DNA from: Micromonosporaceae bacterium KJ-029
GTDB taxonomy: Bacteria; Actinomycetota; Actinomycetes; Mycobacteriales; Micromonosporaceae
Direction: 5' to 3'
NCBI GenBank assembly: GCA_005402585.1
Contig: BIFP01000021.1
Span: 310,001 to 374,000 of the forward strand
Length of the DNA stretch: 64,000 nucleotides
Shown here: positions 35,299 through 44,086 of the stretch, piece after piece
Numbering within the stretch: the stretch's first letter is position 1
Layout: each line of letters begins with the position of its first letter
The notes under the pieces: generated by a model
The model's database searches: none
The model's input: the letters and a program-made list of their open reading frames with translations, nothing else
What the model was told of the DNA's origin: nothing
Made by a program: the position numbers and the translations under genes

Positions 35299-36159
35299 TC
35301 AGGGGCAGGTGCCAGGGGTGGGGCCGAGGGGATCGCTCGCGGTGGTGGTCGGCTGGCCGCAGGCGATGGCGGCGCGCAGCGCGTCGGCGCGCTCGGCGAC
35401 TGCTGCCAGCAGGGCCAGCGATTGCGCGGTGCGCTCCTGGTCGGCCCGGGACCCGCGGTCCGTCAGCCCGTCGAGGGCCCGCCGCTGCCGGTTGAGGAAG
35501 GTGTCGATCGTGTCGAGCGCCGCGGGATCCGAACGCTGCGCCGCGGCCCCGGTCAGCAGGCGTACGCCCTGCCGGGTGTCCGCGTCCATGTCGTCCAGCA
35601 CGGCGCTGTACCCGGCCCGGCCGCCCCGCAGCGAGGACGCTTCGGCCAGGCGGTTCCGGGCGAAGTCGAGGAAGAGCTGGCCCCGGCTGATGTCGGAGCT
35701 GGTGAGCGCGAGCTGCGCCCGCTCGGTGCCGCGCTTCATGCCGTACAGCGCGTCACCCGGTACCGCGTTCTCGCTCGCGGCCGAGATGCCGGAGACGGCG
35801 ATGGCGCCGGCCGCGATGCCGACCAGGATCGCGCCGCGGGCCCGCGCTCGGCGGGCGGTGGCGGCCGGCAACAGCGAACCCCGGACGGTGGCGGCCTTCT
35901 CCGCCGGCTGCGGAGCGGCGGGGGCGCCGATGCCCTCCCGGGCGGCGGTGGCCAGCAGCATCGCCCGCAGGCCGGTCCGGAACTCCGGATCCACCTCGGC
36001 CTCGGGCGGGTTGGCGCCGAGCTGCCGGCCGAGCGTGACGAGCGGCGCCAGCTGGTCGTCCACCGGGGACCGGAGATGATGGCGTCGGCCGCCGTTCGCT
36101 TCGTCGAGAAGCTGCGCGAAGCGCTCGGCGCGCCGACGGGAGAAGAGGGCGTTTTCCAC
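35299..36159 (-). CDS. rsbN: DUF5667 protein, probable anti-sigma factor RsbN
   Basis: A 286-aa protein located downstream of bldN. The N-terminal 90 residues are a soluble ASD-like region (VENALFSRRRAERFAQLLDE). One membrane helix follows (GAILVGIAAGAIAVSGISAA, about residues 110-130). The outer DUF5667 domain starts at ASENAVPGDALYGMKRGTE and is helical. The GTG at 36159 has GGAGG 7 nt upstream. Streptomyces RsbN, encoded next to bldN, has this architecture and inhibits BldN. The assignment rests on domain order and synteny. A 287-bp gap separates it from bldN. Confidence 0.7.
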   Translation of the reverse strand: MENALFSRRRAERFAQLLDEANGGRRHHLRSPVDDQLAPLVTLGRQLGANPPEAEVDPEFRTGLRAMLLATAAREGIGAPAAPQPAEKAATVRGSLLPAATARRARARGAILVGIAAGAIAVSGISAASENAVPGDALYGMKRGTERAQLALTSSDISRGQLFLDFARNRLAEASSLRGGRAGYSAVLDDMDADTRQGVRLLTGAAAQRSDPAALDTIDTFLNRQRRALDGLTDRGSRADQERTAQSLALLAAVAERADALRAAIACGQPTTTASDPLGPTPGTCP

Positions 36160-36446
36160 CGCGGCACCTCCTCTCGCTGGTCGCGGCCGGTCGGCCGCGG
36201 TCACTGCCAGCGACCGATGACCGCGTGACAGCACGGCGGAGGCCGCCGTTGACGCCGCCGCTCACCATCCGGAGGGCCCGGGGGGTCCCGGACTGTCACC
36301 GGTCGCACCCGGAGAAACGCGCCGTGCCGGGGGCGGGTTACGGGCCGGACGGGGGCGAAATTACGCAAAGTGATTGCCGTCACGCCGTGCGATGGGCGCT
36401 GAGCTGCCCGGACATCGGCAGGGGCAATCGCGGTGCGCTGCCGGTG

Positions 36447-37394
36447 CTACGGCTGGAAGCCGTCGGGGAGCAGTCGCGCCAGGGCCCGGACCGCCCGGTA
36501 CTGGAGGGCCTTGATCGCGCCCTCGTTCTTGCCCATCGCCCGGGCTGTCTCGGCCACCGAGAAGCCTTGCAGGAAGCGGAGCACGATGCACTCCTGCTGC
36601 TCGGGGTTGAGTCGCTTGACGGCCGTCAACAGGGCGACGTTGGTGATGTGCTCCACCACCGCCGCTTCCGGGCTGCCTTCGGGACCGCGATCCTCGCGAT
36701 CGGCGTCGAGCACGTCGCCGGTGGTCACCTCCAGCCGGTACCGGCCGGATTTGAAGTGGTCGGCGACGAGGTTGCGCGCGATGGTGACCAACCAGGCCCC
36801 GAGGTCGCGGCCCTGCCAGGTGAAGCTGCCGATCCGCTTGAGCGCCCGCAGGAACGTGTCGGAGGTGAGGTCCTCGGCGAGCTGGCGGTTGCCCACCCGG
36901 AAGTAGACGAAGCGGAAGACGGTGTCGACGTAGCGGTCGTAGATCAGCCCGAACGCCTCGGCCTCGCCGGCCTGGGCGCGCTCGACCAGGGCCCAGACCT
37001 CGGTGGCCGGATCTGACGGGTCGGGCCGGCTGGGGAACCCGGTGGATGTGCCGGCCGAGCTGGTCACCGCAGGGATCACCGCGGTCTCGGTCGCCGACAG
37101 TTCGGTGACCGGTGCGTCGCCGCTCCGCCGGGCCTGGGCCGGCATCGTCGGCCGGCTGGGAGAGGCGACCCGGCCACCGGCCGGCTTCGCGTTGCCGCCC
37201 GGCACTGGTGTTCGGTGTGGCGGCTCGTTCTGGTGTGGCCGGCTGCCCACCCGCCTGGTGGCGCCCTCACCCCGGACGGTGACGTTGCTCGACGCGTCCG
37301 GCGCGCCGTGCGCGCCACCGCGTTCGTTGACCGGGGTTCGGGCCGTCGGGCCGGTCAGGCGCACCGGGCGGTGGGCGAAACCGAAGGCGCTCAT
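36447..37394 (-). CDS. bldN: ECF sigma factor BldN
   Basis: A 315-aa ECF sigma factor with a long Pro/Ser/Thr-rich N-terminal extension (about 130 residues). Sigma region 2 reads AFGLIYDRYVDTVFRFVYFR, then LAEDLTSDTFLRALKRI. Region 4 reads LLTAVKRLNPEQQECIVLRF, then SVAETARAMGKNEGAIKALQ. The match to Streptomyces BldN, which is made as a pro-protein with an N-terminal extension, is strong, and BldN controls development. The ATG at 37394 has GGAGG 7 nt upstream and overlaps the stop of a small upstream ORF by 4 nt. The probable anti-sigma gene lies downstream. Confidence 0.85.
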   Translation of the reverse strand: MSAFGFAHRPVRLTGPTARTPVNERGGAHGAPDASSNVTVRGEGATRRVGSRPHQNEPPHRTPVPGGNAKPAGGRVASPSRPTMPAQARRSGDAPVTELSATETAVIPAVTSSAGTSTGFPSRPDPSDPATEVWALVERAQAGEAEAFGLIYDRYVDTVFRFVYFRVGNRQLAEDLTSDTFLRALKRIGSFTWQGRDLGAWLVTIARNLVADHFKSGRYRLEVTTGDVLDADREDRGPEGSPEAAVVEHITNVALLTAVKRLNPEQQECIVLRFLQGFSVAETARAMGKNEGAIKALQYRAVRALARLLPDGFQP

Positions 37395-37537
37395 CGCGTT
37401 ACCTCCGTTCCGCTGCCCGTCATCGGGCCGGCGGTGGCCGGCGAACCGGTCGGGTCACCGCCGGGCAGGGCGGCTCCGGGGTGTGCCGGCGGGCGGCAGA
37501 TCCCCTTGAGGTGCTGGTCCAATGCGCTGACGGGCAC
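37391..37537 (-). CDS. Small ORF (48 aa) translationally coupled to bldN
   Basis: Not a known family. A GTG at 37537 has a full AGGAGG site 5 nt upstream. The frame encodes 48 residues starting VPVSALDQHLKGICRPPAHP and rich in Gly, Pro and Ala, and stops at TGA 37391-37393. That stop overlaps the bldN ATG in an ATGA junction, while bldN keeps its own GGAGG site inside this ORF. It may be a real small protein or a leader that sets bldN translation. The strong ribosome-binding site and exact overlap make chance less likely. Confidence 0.6.
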   Translation of the reverse strand: MPVSALDQHLKGICRPPAHPGAALPGGDPTGSPATAGPMTGSGTEVTR

Positions 37538-38041
37538 GGGGGCCTCCTCGGGCTGAGGGGTGTCGACTCACGGCAAAAGGGTGAGCCGACCCGAGTGATG
37601 ATAGGGCCAACGTCACCCGCGCGTGGCAAGTCCGTTACACAGGGCCGAAGTATTTCCCTACGTGTCGCACACCTGGCGGACCCGTTGTCCGTCGAGTGTG
37701 GTTGACAATCGGATTCTCGGCTGATCCGAAGTAGATCCCCAGGTCAGCGCGGTGCGGGACAATGTCGCCCGGCGCGTGGCCGGGCCCTGGGGGCGGCTTG
37801 TGTCGCACGCGGGTACGGCCGCGCCAGGACATCTCGTCGGGTCGGGCGCGCACCCTCGGTGATCCGTTCGAGTTTCGTGCACGGGACTGCGCCGCATCCG
37901 GCGGGCCGGTTCGTGAGTCGTCGTAGGACACCGGGCGCCTCTTGCGGGGTGCGCGTGGCCGGACGGCCCTCCGGAGATTGATGCCGGCCGGTGTCCGCGA
38001 GGCATGGCCGGCCGGGTCGTGCTGTGCCAGACTCAGCCACC
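37538..38041. other. Gene-free divergent promoter region between the bldN unit and acyl-CoA ligase
   Basis: About 500 bp without a convincing ORF. It should contain the promoters for the bldN unit (leftward) and the ligase gene (rightward). A consensus -35 (TTGACA) occurs near 37702-37707 but lacks a matching -10 at 16-18 bp. CTCAC/GTGAG forms a short inverted repeat near 37568-37586 in the presumed leader of the bldN unit. Confidence 0.4.
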
Positions 38042-39712
38042 GTGCAGGACGCAGCCGACGGCACCGGACCGAACCTCGCCGACCGCCTCCGCCGGGCGGC
38101 GCTGGCCCACGCGGGCAAGCCCGCGCTGCACTGGCAGGGCCGGACGATCAGCTGGTCCGAACTGGACCAGACGGTGACCCGGGTCGCCCGGGCGCTGGTC
38201 CGCGCGGCGCCGGCCGGCGACCCGCCGCTTCGACCGGCGCGGATCGCCGTGGCGCTGCCCAACTCGCCGGAGTTCGTGGCCAGCCTGCTCGGTGCGCTGC
38301 GGGCCGGGTTGACCGCGGTGCCGGTAAACCCCGGCCTGACCGCCCGGGAACTGCGACACGTCCTGGTCGACTCGGGCGCGTCGGTGCTGATCGGCACCGA
38401 GCGGGTCCGTGACCTGGTGGCCGGGGTCGAACTGCCCACGCTCGGCGCGGTGCACACCGCCCCGCCGACCACCGACGACGGCGACGAGACCTTCTCCGTC
38501 CGCGGCGCCGACGACCTGGCGGTGCTGCTCTACACCTCCGGCACCGAGGGCTGGCCCAAGGGGGCCATGCTCTCGCACGGCGCCCTGGCGGCCAACCACG
38601 AGCAGGTCGGCCGCGTCAATCCGCCGGTGGTCGGCCCGGACGACACCGTCCTGCTGGCGCTGCCGCTGTTCCATGCGTACGGGCTGAACGCGGGGCTCGG
38701 AGCGGTGCTCCACCACGGCGCGACCGGGGTGCTCGTCGACGAGCCGGGCCCCGACGCGGCGCTCGGCGAGATCGCCCGGCACCGGGTCAGCGTGCTGGTC
38801 GGCGTACCGTCGATGGTGCAGGCCTGGTCCCGGGCGGAGCCGGACGCCCTCGCCGCGGCGATGGCCGACGTGCGGGTCGTGGTCTGCGGCGCGGCACCCC
38901 TGGAACCGGCGGACGCGGCGCGCTTCGCCGAGGCCACCGGGCGACCGGTGCATGTCGGGTACGGCCTGACCGAGACCGCCCCGGTGCTCACCTCGACCCT
39001 GGTCGGCGGGGTGCCCAAGGCCGGCTCGGTCGGCCGCCCGTTGCCCGGGGTCGAGCTACGGCTGGTCGGGGCGGACGGGATCGACCTGTGGCGCGACGGC
39101 CTCGCCGTGCCCGACGACGACCCGGACGAGTTGGACCTCTCCGACCCGGCTTCCGGCACCGACCCGGGCCAGATCGTGGTGCGCGGGGCGAACCTCTTCT
39201 CCGGGTACTGGCCGGACGGCGCGGGCGGGGCGGACGGGACCGGCTGGTGGGCCACCGGAGACATCGCGTACGCGGACGCCGACGGGGACCTCTTCCTGGT
39301 GGACCGGCTGGGCGAGCTGATCCTGGTGAACGGCTTCAACGTGTATCCGCACGAGGTGGAGTTGGTGCTCTCGGCGCATCCGGCGGTGACGGAGTCGGCG
39401 GTAGTCGGGGTGCCGCACCCGCGGAGCGGGGAGACTGTCCGGGCGTACGTGGTGCCGGCGTCGGGGCGTCGGGTGACCGATGCGGAGTTGATCGCCCACT
39501 GCGCGCGTAACCTGGCCAGGTTCAAGTGCCCGACCGACGTCGAGTTCGTCGACGTGCTGCCGCGTTCGGCGATCGGGAAGGTTCGCAAGACCCTGCTCCG
39601 GTCGCGGCCGGACGCACCGGACGGGGTGCGGCCGGTGCTGCCGCACCCGCCGGCCCCGCCCGAGACCGACCAGCCGGCACCGGCCGGCGTGACGGAGGAG
39701 ACCGATGCGTGA
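38042..39712 (+). CDS. Acyl-CoA synthetase (AMP-binding, ANL superfamily)
   Basis: A 556-aa ligase that activates a carboxylic acid as acyl-AMP and transfers it to CoA. The P-loop is LLYTSGTEGWPKGAML near residue 165. The adenine motif GYGLTETAPVL is near residue 305. WWATGDIAYADADGDLFLVD is near residue 400, and the hinge leads to LVNGFNVYPHEVE. The catalytic Lys is in LPRSAIGKVRKTLL near residue 517. The GTG at 38042 is chosen because homology starts just after it. Its stop lies inside the glutaredoxin gene start (8-nt overlap). Chain length of the acid cannot be read from sequence. Confidence 0.9.
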   Translation: MQDAADGTGPNLADRLRRAALAHAGKPALHWQGRTISWSELDQTVTRVARALVRAAPAGDPPLRPARIAVALPNSPEFVASLLGALRAGLTAVPVNPGLTARELRHVLVDSGASVLIGTERVRDLVAGVELPTLGAVHTAPPTTDDGDETFSVRGADDLAVLLYTSGTEGWPKGAMLSHGALAANHEQVGRVNPPVVGPDDTVLLALPLFHAYGLNAGLGAVLHHGATGVLVDEPGPDAALGEIARHRVSVLVGVPSMVQAWSRAEPDALAAAMADVRVVVCGAAPLEPADAARFAEATGRPVHVGYGLTETAPVLTSTLVGGVPKAGSVGRPLPGVELRLVGADGIDLWRDGLAVPDDDPDELDLSDPASGTDPGQIVVRGANLFSGYWPDGAGGADGTGWWATGDIAYADADGDLFLVDRLGELILVNGFNVYPHEVELVLSAHPAVTESAVVGVPHPRSGETVRAYVVPASGRRVTDAELIAHCARNLARFKCPTDVEFVDVLPRSAIGKVRKTLLRSRPDAPDGVRPVLPHPPAPPETDQPAPAGVTEETDA

Positions 39713-39956
39713 GCCCCGCCTGACCCTGATCACCCGCCCCGGCTGCCACCTGTGCGAGGACGCCAAGGCGGCGCTCGACCGGGTGGTCGCGGTCACCGGC
39801 GACCGGTGGATCGAGCAGGACGTCAGCGGCGACATCGAGCTGGAACGCGAGTACGGCGACCGGCTGCCGGTGGTGCTGCTCGACGGCAAGGAGCACGGCT
39901 ACTGGCGGGTCGAGGAGGAGCGGCTGCTGCGGGATCTGACCACCCCACAGCTCTAG
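39705..39956 (+). CDS. Glutaredoxin-like thiol protein (DUF836/Rv0508 type)
   Basis: An 83-aa thioredoxin-fold protein. The active site is ITRPGCHLCEDAK with CxxC at residues 14-17, and the cis-Pro is in DRLPVVLLDG near residue 53. Proteins of this type reduce disulfides, probably with mycothiol or thioredoxin in this organism. The ATG at 39705 lies within the last codons of the acyl-CoA ligase gene. The same gene precedes hemA in mycobacteria (Rv0508). Confidence 0.88.
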   Translation: MREPRLTLITRPGCHLCEDAKAALDRVVAVTGDRWIEQDVSGDIELEREYGDRLPVVLLDGKEHGYWRVEEERLLRDLTTPQL

Positions 39957-39993
39957 TACGCGGGATCTTGGCGTCCCGAGATAAGGTGCGGCG

Positions 39994-40644
39994 ATGACCT
40001 CTGCGCGCCCCCACCTGGTCTGGGACTGGAACGGCACCCTGCTCAACGATCTCGACCTGGTGGTGGCCTGCACCAACGCCGTGTTCGCCAGCGAGGGCGG
40101 GCCGACGGTCACCGCGGAGGAGCACCGGGTGCGGTTCCGCCGGCCGATCGCCGACTACTACGCGGAGGTGCTCGGCCGGGCGGTGGACGCCGCCGCCTTC
40201 GGCCGGCTGGACAAGATCTTCCACGACGCGTACCGGGTCGGTCTGACCAGCTGTGAGCTGGCCCTCGACGCCGTGGACGCGATGGCGGCCTGGCCGGGCA
40301 GTCAGTCCCTGCTGTCCATGTGGTTCCACGAGGAGCTGGTGCCCGCGGTCCAGACGTACGGGCTGACCAGGCGCTTCACCCGGGTCGACGGGCTGCGGGC
40401 CGAGATCGGCGGCGACCGCAAGGCCGAGTCGCTGGCGCGTCACCTCGACGAACTCGGCGTGGACGGCCGGTCGGTGGTGCTGATCGGCGACTCGATCGAC
40501 GACGCCGACGCGGCGCTCTCCGTAGGCGGTCGGGCCGTCCTCTACGCCGGCGGCTTCACCGACCGGGCGCGCCTGAACGCCTCCGGCCACCCGGTCGCCG
40601 ACACTCTTGTTGAGGCCGTGACGCTCGCCACCACCCTTCCTTGA
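39994..40644 (+). CDS. HAD-superfamily hydrolase (phosphoglycolate phosphatase-like)
   Basis: A 216-aa HAD subfamily IA hydrolase. Motif I is VWDWNGTLLNDLD near residue 7; the first Asp is preceded by Trp, as in the Gph-like actinobacterial branch. Motif IV is VVLIGDSIDDADAA near residue 165, with the Lys in GGDRKAESLARH. Substrate unknown, probably a small phosphate ester. TAAGGT (39982-39987) ends 6 bp before the ATG, so translation is likely leaderless. A hairpin overlaps its stop codon. Confidence 0.88.
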   Translation: MTSARPHLVWDWNGTLLNDLDLVVACTNAVFASEGGPTVTAEEHRVRFRRPIADYYAEVLGRAVDAAAFGRLDKIFHDAYRVGLTSCELALDAVDAMAAWPGSQSLLSMWFHEELVPAVQTYGLTRRFTRVDGLRAEIGGDRKAESLARHLDELGVDGRSVVLIGDSIDDADAALSVGGRAVLYAGGFTDRARLNASGHPVADTLVEAVTLATTLP

Positions 40645-40664
40645 TCAACCACTTGGTTGATCAA
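40641..40664 (+). terminator. Hairpin overlapping the HAD stop codon
   Basis: TTGATCAACCA (40641-40651) pairs with TGGTTGATCAA (40654-40664) and is followed by AAAAGG. The stop codon lies in the left arm. It shares the TTGATCA core with the inverted repeat at 6743-6803. It separates the HAD gene from the rex promoter. Confidence 0.65.
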
Positions 40665-40843
40665 AAAGGCGTCGGGCGAAATCTCTTGATCGCGGTGATT
40701 CGTCAATGGCGTACCGCGTGTGATTAGTCAGAGAAGTCGGGATTGAGTAATAATCGCATGGGTGGTCGGGGCGAGGGCGGTTGGTCGATCTTGCGGGACG
40801 GAGGGGCTGGTGAGGGCGCGGCGCGTGCCGACAAGATCGCGAT

Positions 40844-40872
40844 TTGTGCACGTGTTCACAAGCGCCTACTCT
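40844..40872 (+). promoter_or_regulatory. Rex operator and promoter of rex-hemACDB
   Basis: TTGTGCACGTGTTCACAA (40844-40861) matches the Rex operator consensus TGTGAACNNNTTCACA known from Streptomyces. TTGTGC can act as a -35 with TACTCT (40867-40872) as -10 at a 17-bp spacing, so bound Rex would cover the -35. The transcript would have about a 100-nt leader before rex. The rest of the 336-bp gap holds no gene. Confidence 0.85.
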
Positions 40873-40980
40873 GTAATTCCGACGCGCCCTGCTAGCACAG
40901 CCGGCAATTTCGGTCGCCAGCGGGAGTCCCCAAACGGCCGGCCGGTGGAGTTGGTCGAGGATCGCACCGCACGGAGTCTC

Positions 40981-41751
40981 ATGAGTCAGCACCGTCACCC
41001 TGGCGCGCCCGGCCGCGCCGGTGCCGTACCGGCGCTTCCGGACCTGCCCGAGGCGACGGTGGCCCGGCTCCCCGAGTACCTCCGTGCCCTGCACAATCTC
41101 GCCGAAACCGGCAACGAGACGATTTCCAGCGAGGGGCTGGCCAATGCCGCCGGGGTGAACTCGGCCAAGCTCCGCAAGGATCTGTCCCAGCTCGGCTCCT
41201 ACGGCACCCGGGGCGTCGGCTACGACGTCGCGCTGCTGATCGAGCAGATCGAGTACGTGCTCGGCCTCACCCAGCTCCGGGCGGTCGTCCTGGTGGGTGT
41301 GGGTAACCTCGGTCACGCCCTGGCCGGCTACGACGGCTTCGCCGGCCGTGGCTTCCGGATCGCCGCCCTGCTCGACGCCGACCCGGAGCGGGTCGGCGAG
41401 GAGATCAACGGCCTGGTCGTGCGGCACGTCGACGAGCTGCCCCGGGTGGCGGCCGAAGAGTCGGTCGCGATCGGCGTCATCGCCACCCCCGCGACGGCGG
41501 CCCAGCGGGTCGCCGACCAGTTGGTGGCCGTCGGTGTGACGAGCATCCTGAACTTCGCGCCATGCGTGCTCTCCGTTCCGGACGGGGTCGACGTGCGCAA
41601 GGTCGACCTCGCCATAGAGCTGCAGATCCTCTCGTTCCACGAGCACCGCAAGGCATCCCTGACCGCGCTCCCCGCCGCTGGTGGGTCCGCCCTCACCGCC
41701 CTGCCGGGCGGTCTCGCGGTCACCGAGAGCCAGGAGGCGATCGGCACGTGA
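40981..41751 (+). CDS. rex: Redox-sensing transcriptional repressor Rex
   Basis: A 256-aa repressor that senses the NADH/NAD+ ratio. The N-terminal winged helix is ARLPEYLRALHNLAETGNET, then LANAAGVNSAKLRKDLSQLG. The Rossmann motif is VVLVGVGNLGHALAGY near residue 102. ATPATAAQRVADQLV and SILNFAPCVLSVPDGV complete the family pattern. The ATG at 40981 gives the usual length. It leads the heme operon and is autoregulated through the operator at 40844, as in Streptomyces rex-hemACD. Confidence 0.96.
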   Translation: MSQHRHPGAPGRAGAVPALPDLPEATVARLPEYLRALHNLAETGNETISSEGLANAAGVNSAKLRKDLSQLGSYGTRGVGYDVALLIEQIEYVLGLTQLRAVVLVGVGNLGHALAGYDGFAGRGFRIAALLDADPERVGEEINGLVVRHVDELPRVAAEESVAIGVIATPATAAQRVADQLVAVGVTSILNFAPCVLSVPDGVDVRKVDLAIELQILSFHEHRKASLTALPAAGGSALTALPGGLAVTESQEAIGT

Positions 41752-43076
41752 AACTGCTCGTCGTGGGTACGTCCTACCGCACGGCACCGGTCGCCACCCT
41801 GGAGCGGCTCGCGGTGCCCCCGACCGGCCTCACCCGCACCCTGGACCGCCTGGTCGCACAGCCGTACGTCAGCGAGGCCGTCCTGGTCTCCACCTGCAAC
41901 CGGGTGGAGGTCTACGCGGCGGTGTCCGGCTTCCACGGTGGTCTCGGTGACATCTGTGCCGTCCTCGCCGAGCAGGCGGGCTGCCAGCCGGCCGCACTGG
42001 CCAACCACCTCTACGTGCACTTCGACTCCGCCGCGGTGGGCCACGTCTTCCGCGTCGCCGCCGGCCTGGACTCGATGGTGATCGGCGAGGCACAGATCCT
42101 CGGTCAACTGCGGGACGCCTACCACTGGGCCAGCGGGGCGGACACCGCCGGGCGACTGTTGCACGAGCTGATGCAGCAGGCGCTGCGGGTCGGCAAGCGG
42201 GCCCACTCCGAGACCGGCATCGACCGGGCCGGCCAGAGCGTGGTCACCGCCGCGCTGGAGCTGGCCGCCGGCCACCTCGACGACGATCTCGCCGGCCGTC
42301 CCGCGTTGGTCGTCGGGGCGGGGGCGATGGGCTCGCTGAGCGTGGCGACGCTGTCCCGCCTCGGCGCGGGGCCGGTGACCGTCACCAACCGGAGCGCCGA
42401 CCGGGCGCTCCGGCTCGCCGAGTCGTACGGTGCCGGCGCGCGGCCGATGGCCGAACTGGCCGACACTCTCTCCACAGTGGACATCGTAGTGGCCGCCACC
42501 GCGTCCACCGAGCCGGTCCTCACCCGCGACGTCGTGGTAGACGCGGTGGCTGGTCGCGACCCCGGACGCGGGCCGCTGGTCCTGCTCGACCTCGCCGTGC
42601 CGCGCGACGTCGGGCCCGGTGTCGCCGAGCTGCCCGGCGTCGAGGTGATCGACATTGACCGGATGGCGGCGCTGCTCGCTGACGGTCCGGCCGCCGCGGA
42701 CGCCACCGCCGTCGAGCGGATCGTGGCCGGCGAGGTCGAGTCCTTCCTCACCTGGCTGCGCGGCGCCGACGTGGCGCCGACCGTCGCCGCCCTGCGCGGC
42801 CGGGCCGACGACGTGGTCACCGCCGAACTGCGCCGGCTCGCCCAGCGCCGCCCCGACCTCACCGACGAACAGCGTGCCGAGGTGGCCCGCACCGTGCACC
42901 GGGTGGTCCAGCGGCTGCTGCACCAGCCGACCGTGAGGGTCCGCCAACTTGCCGCGGAACCCGGCGGCGACCAGTACGCGGCCCTGCTGCGCGAGCTGTT
43001 CGACCTCCAGGTCCCGCAGACCTCCCCGGTGGACACCGTTCCCGACATCACTCCACCCGCTGGAGGTGAGCGATGA
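41748..43076 (+). CDS. hemA: Glutamyl-tRNA reductase
   Basis: A 442-aa enzyme that reduces glutamyl-tRNA to glutamate-1-semialdehyde, the first step of C5 heme synthesis. The N-terminus LLVVGTSYRTAPVATLERLA is diagnostic. The catalytic Cys is in VLVSTCNRVEVYA near residue 50. GEAQILGQLRDAY follows near residue 110. The NADPH domain has LVVGAGAMGSLSVATLSRLG near residue 190. A C-terminal dimerisation helix ends the protein. The GTG at 41748 overlaps the rex stop by 4 nt. The open frame extends upstream only as a shadow of rex. Confidence 0.96.
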   Translation: MKLLVVGTSYRTAPVATLERLAVPPTGLTRTLDRLVAQPYVSEAVLVSTCNRVEVYAAVSGFHGGLGDICAVLAEQAGCQPAALANHLYVHFDSAAVGHVFRVAAGLDSMVIGEAQILGQLRDAYHWASGADTAGRLLHELMQQALRVGKRAHSETGIDRAGQSVVTAALELAAGHLDDDLAGRPALVVGAGAMGSLSVATLSRLGAGPVTVTNRSADRALRLAESYGAGARPMAELADTLSTVDIVVAATASTEPVLTRDVVVDAVAGRDPGRGPLVLLDLAVPRDVGPGVAELPGVEVIDIDRMAALLADGPAAADATAVERIVAGEVESFLTWLRGADVAPTVAALRGRADDVVTAELRRLAQRRPDLTDEQRAEVARTVHRVVQRLLHQPTVRVRQLAAEPGGDQYAALLRELFDLQVPQTSPVDTVPDITPPAGGER

Positions 43077-44086
43077 GCGAGCGCCGTCATCTGGGTGCCC
43101 CGCTGCGCCTCGGTACCCGGGGCAGCAAGCTGGCGATGGCCCAGTCCGGGCAGGTGGCCGAGGCCGTGACCGCCCGCACCGGGCGTCCGGTCGAGCTGGT
43201 CGAGGTGGTCACCGCGGGTGACCGGTCCACCGCTCCGGTGCACCGGCTCGGGGTCGGCGTGTTCGTCTCCGCGCTGCGCGACGCCCTGATCGCCGGGACG
43301 ATCGACTTCGCCGTCCACTCGTACAAGGACCTGCCCACCGCGGCCGCGGCGGGGCTGCACATCGCCGCGGTGCCACCGCGACAGGACCCGCGCGACGCGC
43401 TCGTCGCCCGGGACGGTAGGACGCTGGCCGAACTCGCTCCCGGAGCGAATGTCGGCACCGGCGCACTGCGCCGGATCGCCCAGCTGCACGCGCTGGGCCT
43501 GCAGTTGACGGTCACCCCGATCCGGGGCAACGTCGACACCCGGCTGGCCCGGGTACTCGGCCCGGAGGCCGACCTGGACGCGATCGTCCTGGCCCGGGCG
43601 GGCCTGGCCCGCCTGGACCGGGCCGACGTGATCACCGAGACGCTCGACCCGATGCTGATGCTGCCGGCGCCCGCCCAGGGCGCGCTCGCGGTGGAGTGCC
43701 GGGCCGACGACCTGGAGCTGGTCGAGCTGCTGGCCACGCTCGACCACGCACCGTCGCGCGCCGCGGTCACCGCGGAGCGGGCGATGCTGGCCACCCTGGA
43801 GGCCGGATGCTCCGCTCCGGTCGCCGCCTACGCCGTCGTCGCCGAAGGCGAGCCAACCGGCTCCGGCGCCGAGGGTGATGTTGTCCAGGAGATCTACCTG
43901 CGCGGGGCGGTGATCAGCCCGGACGGCACCCGCGAGATCCGGCTGTCCCGCACCGGAACGCCCGCCGACGCGGCGGAGATCGGCAAGGCACTCGCCGCCG
44001 AACTCCTCGACCTCGGCGCCGACTCGATCCTCGGCCCGCAAGGACACGACGGCCCGGGGACTCAGCAATTTGGGAGCACAGAATGA
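43073..44086 (+). CDS. hemC: Hydroxymethylbilane synthase (porphobilinogen deaminase)
   Basis: A 337-aa enzyme joining four porphobilinogens into hydroxymethylbilane. The N-terminal LRLGTRGSKLAMAQSGQVAE, the catalytic Asp region FAVHSYKDLPT near residue 83, and RGNVDTRLARV near residue 150 are present. The dipyrromethane-cofactor Cys is in LEAGCSAPVAAYA near residue 245. The ATG start overlaps the hemA stop and the gene's own stop overlaps the next start, both by ATGA. Confidence 0.96.
   Translation: MSERRHLGAPLRLGTRGSKLAMAQSGQVAEAVTARTGRPVELVEVVTAGDRSTAPVHRLGVGVFVSALRDALIAGTIDFAVHSYKDLPTAAAAGLHIAAVPPRQDPRDALVARDGRTLAELAPGANVGTGALRRIAQLHALGLQLTVTPIRGNVDTRLARVLGPEADLDAIVLARAGLARLDRADVITETLDPMLMLPAPAQGALAVECRADDLELVELLATLDHAPSRAAVTAERAMLATLEAGCSAPVAAYAVVAEGEPTGSGAEGDVVQEIYLRGAVISPDGTREIRLSRTGTPADAAEIGKALAAELLDLGADSILGPQGHDGPGTQQFGSTE

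Noticed and set aside
36201..36383. 60-aa frame between bldN and rsbN
   Set aside because: Arg/Pro-rich with no ribosome-binding site. The 287-bp gap more likely holds regulatory sequence for rsbN.
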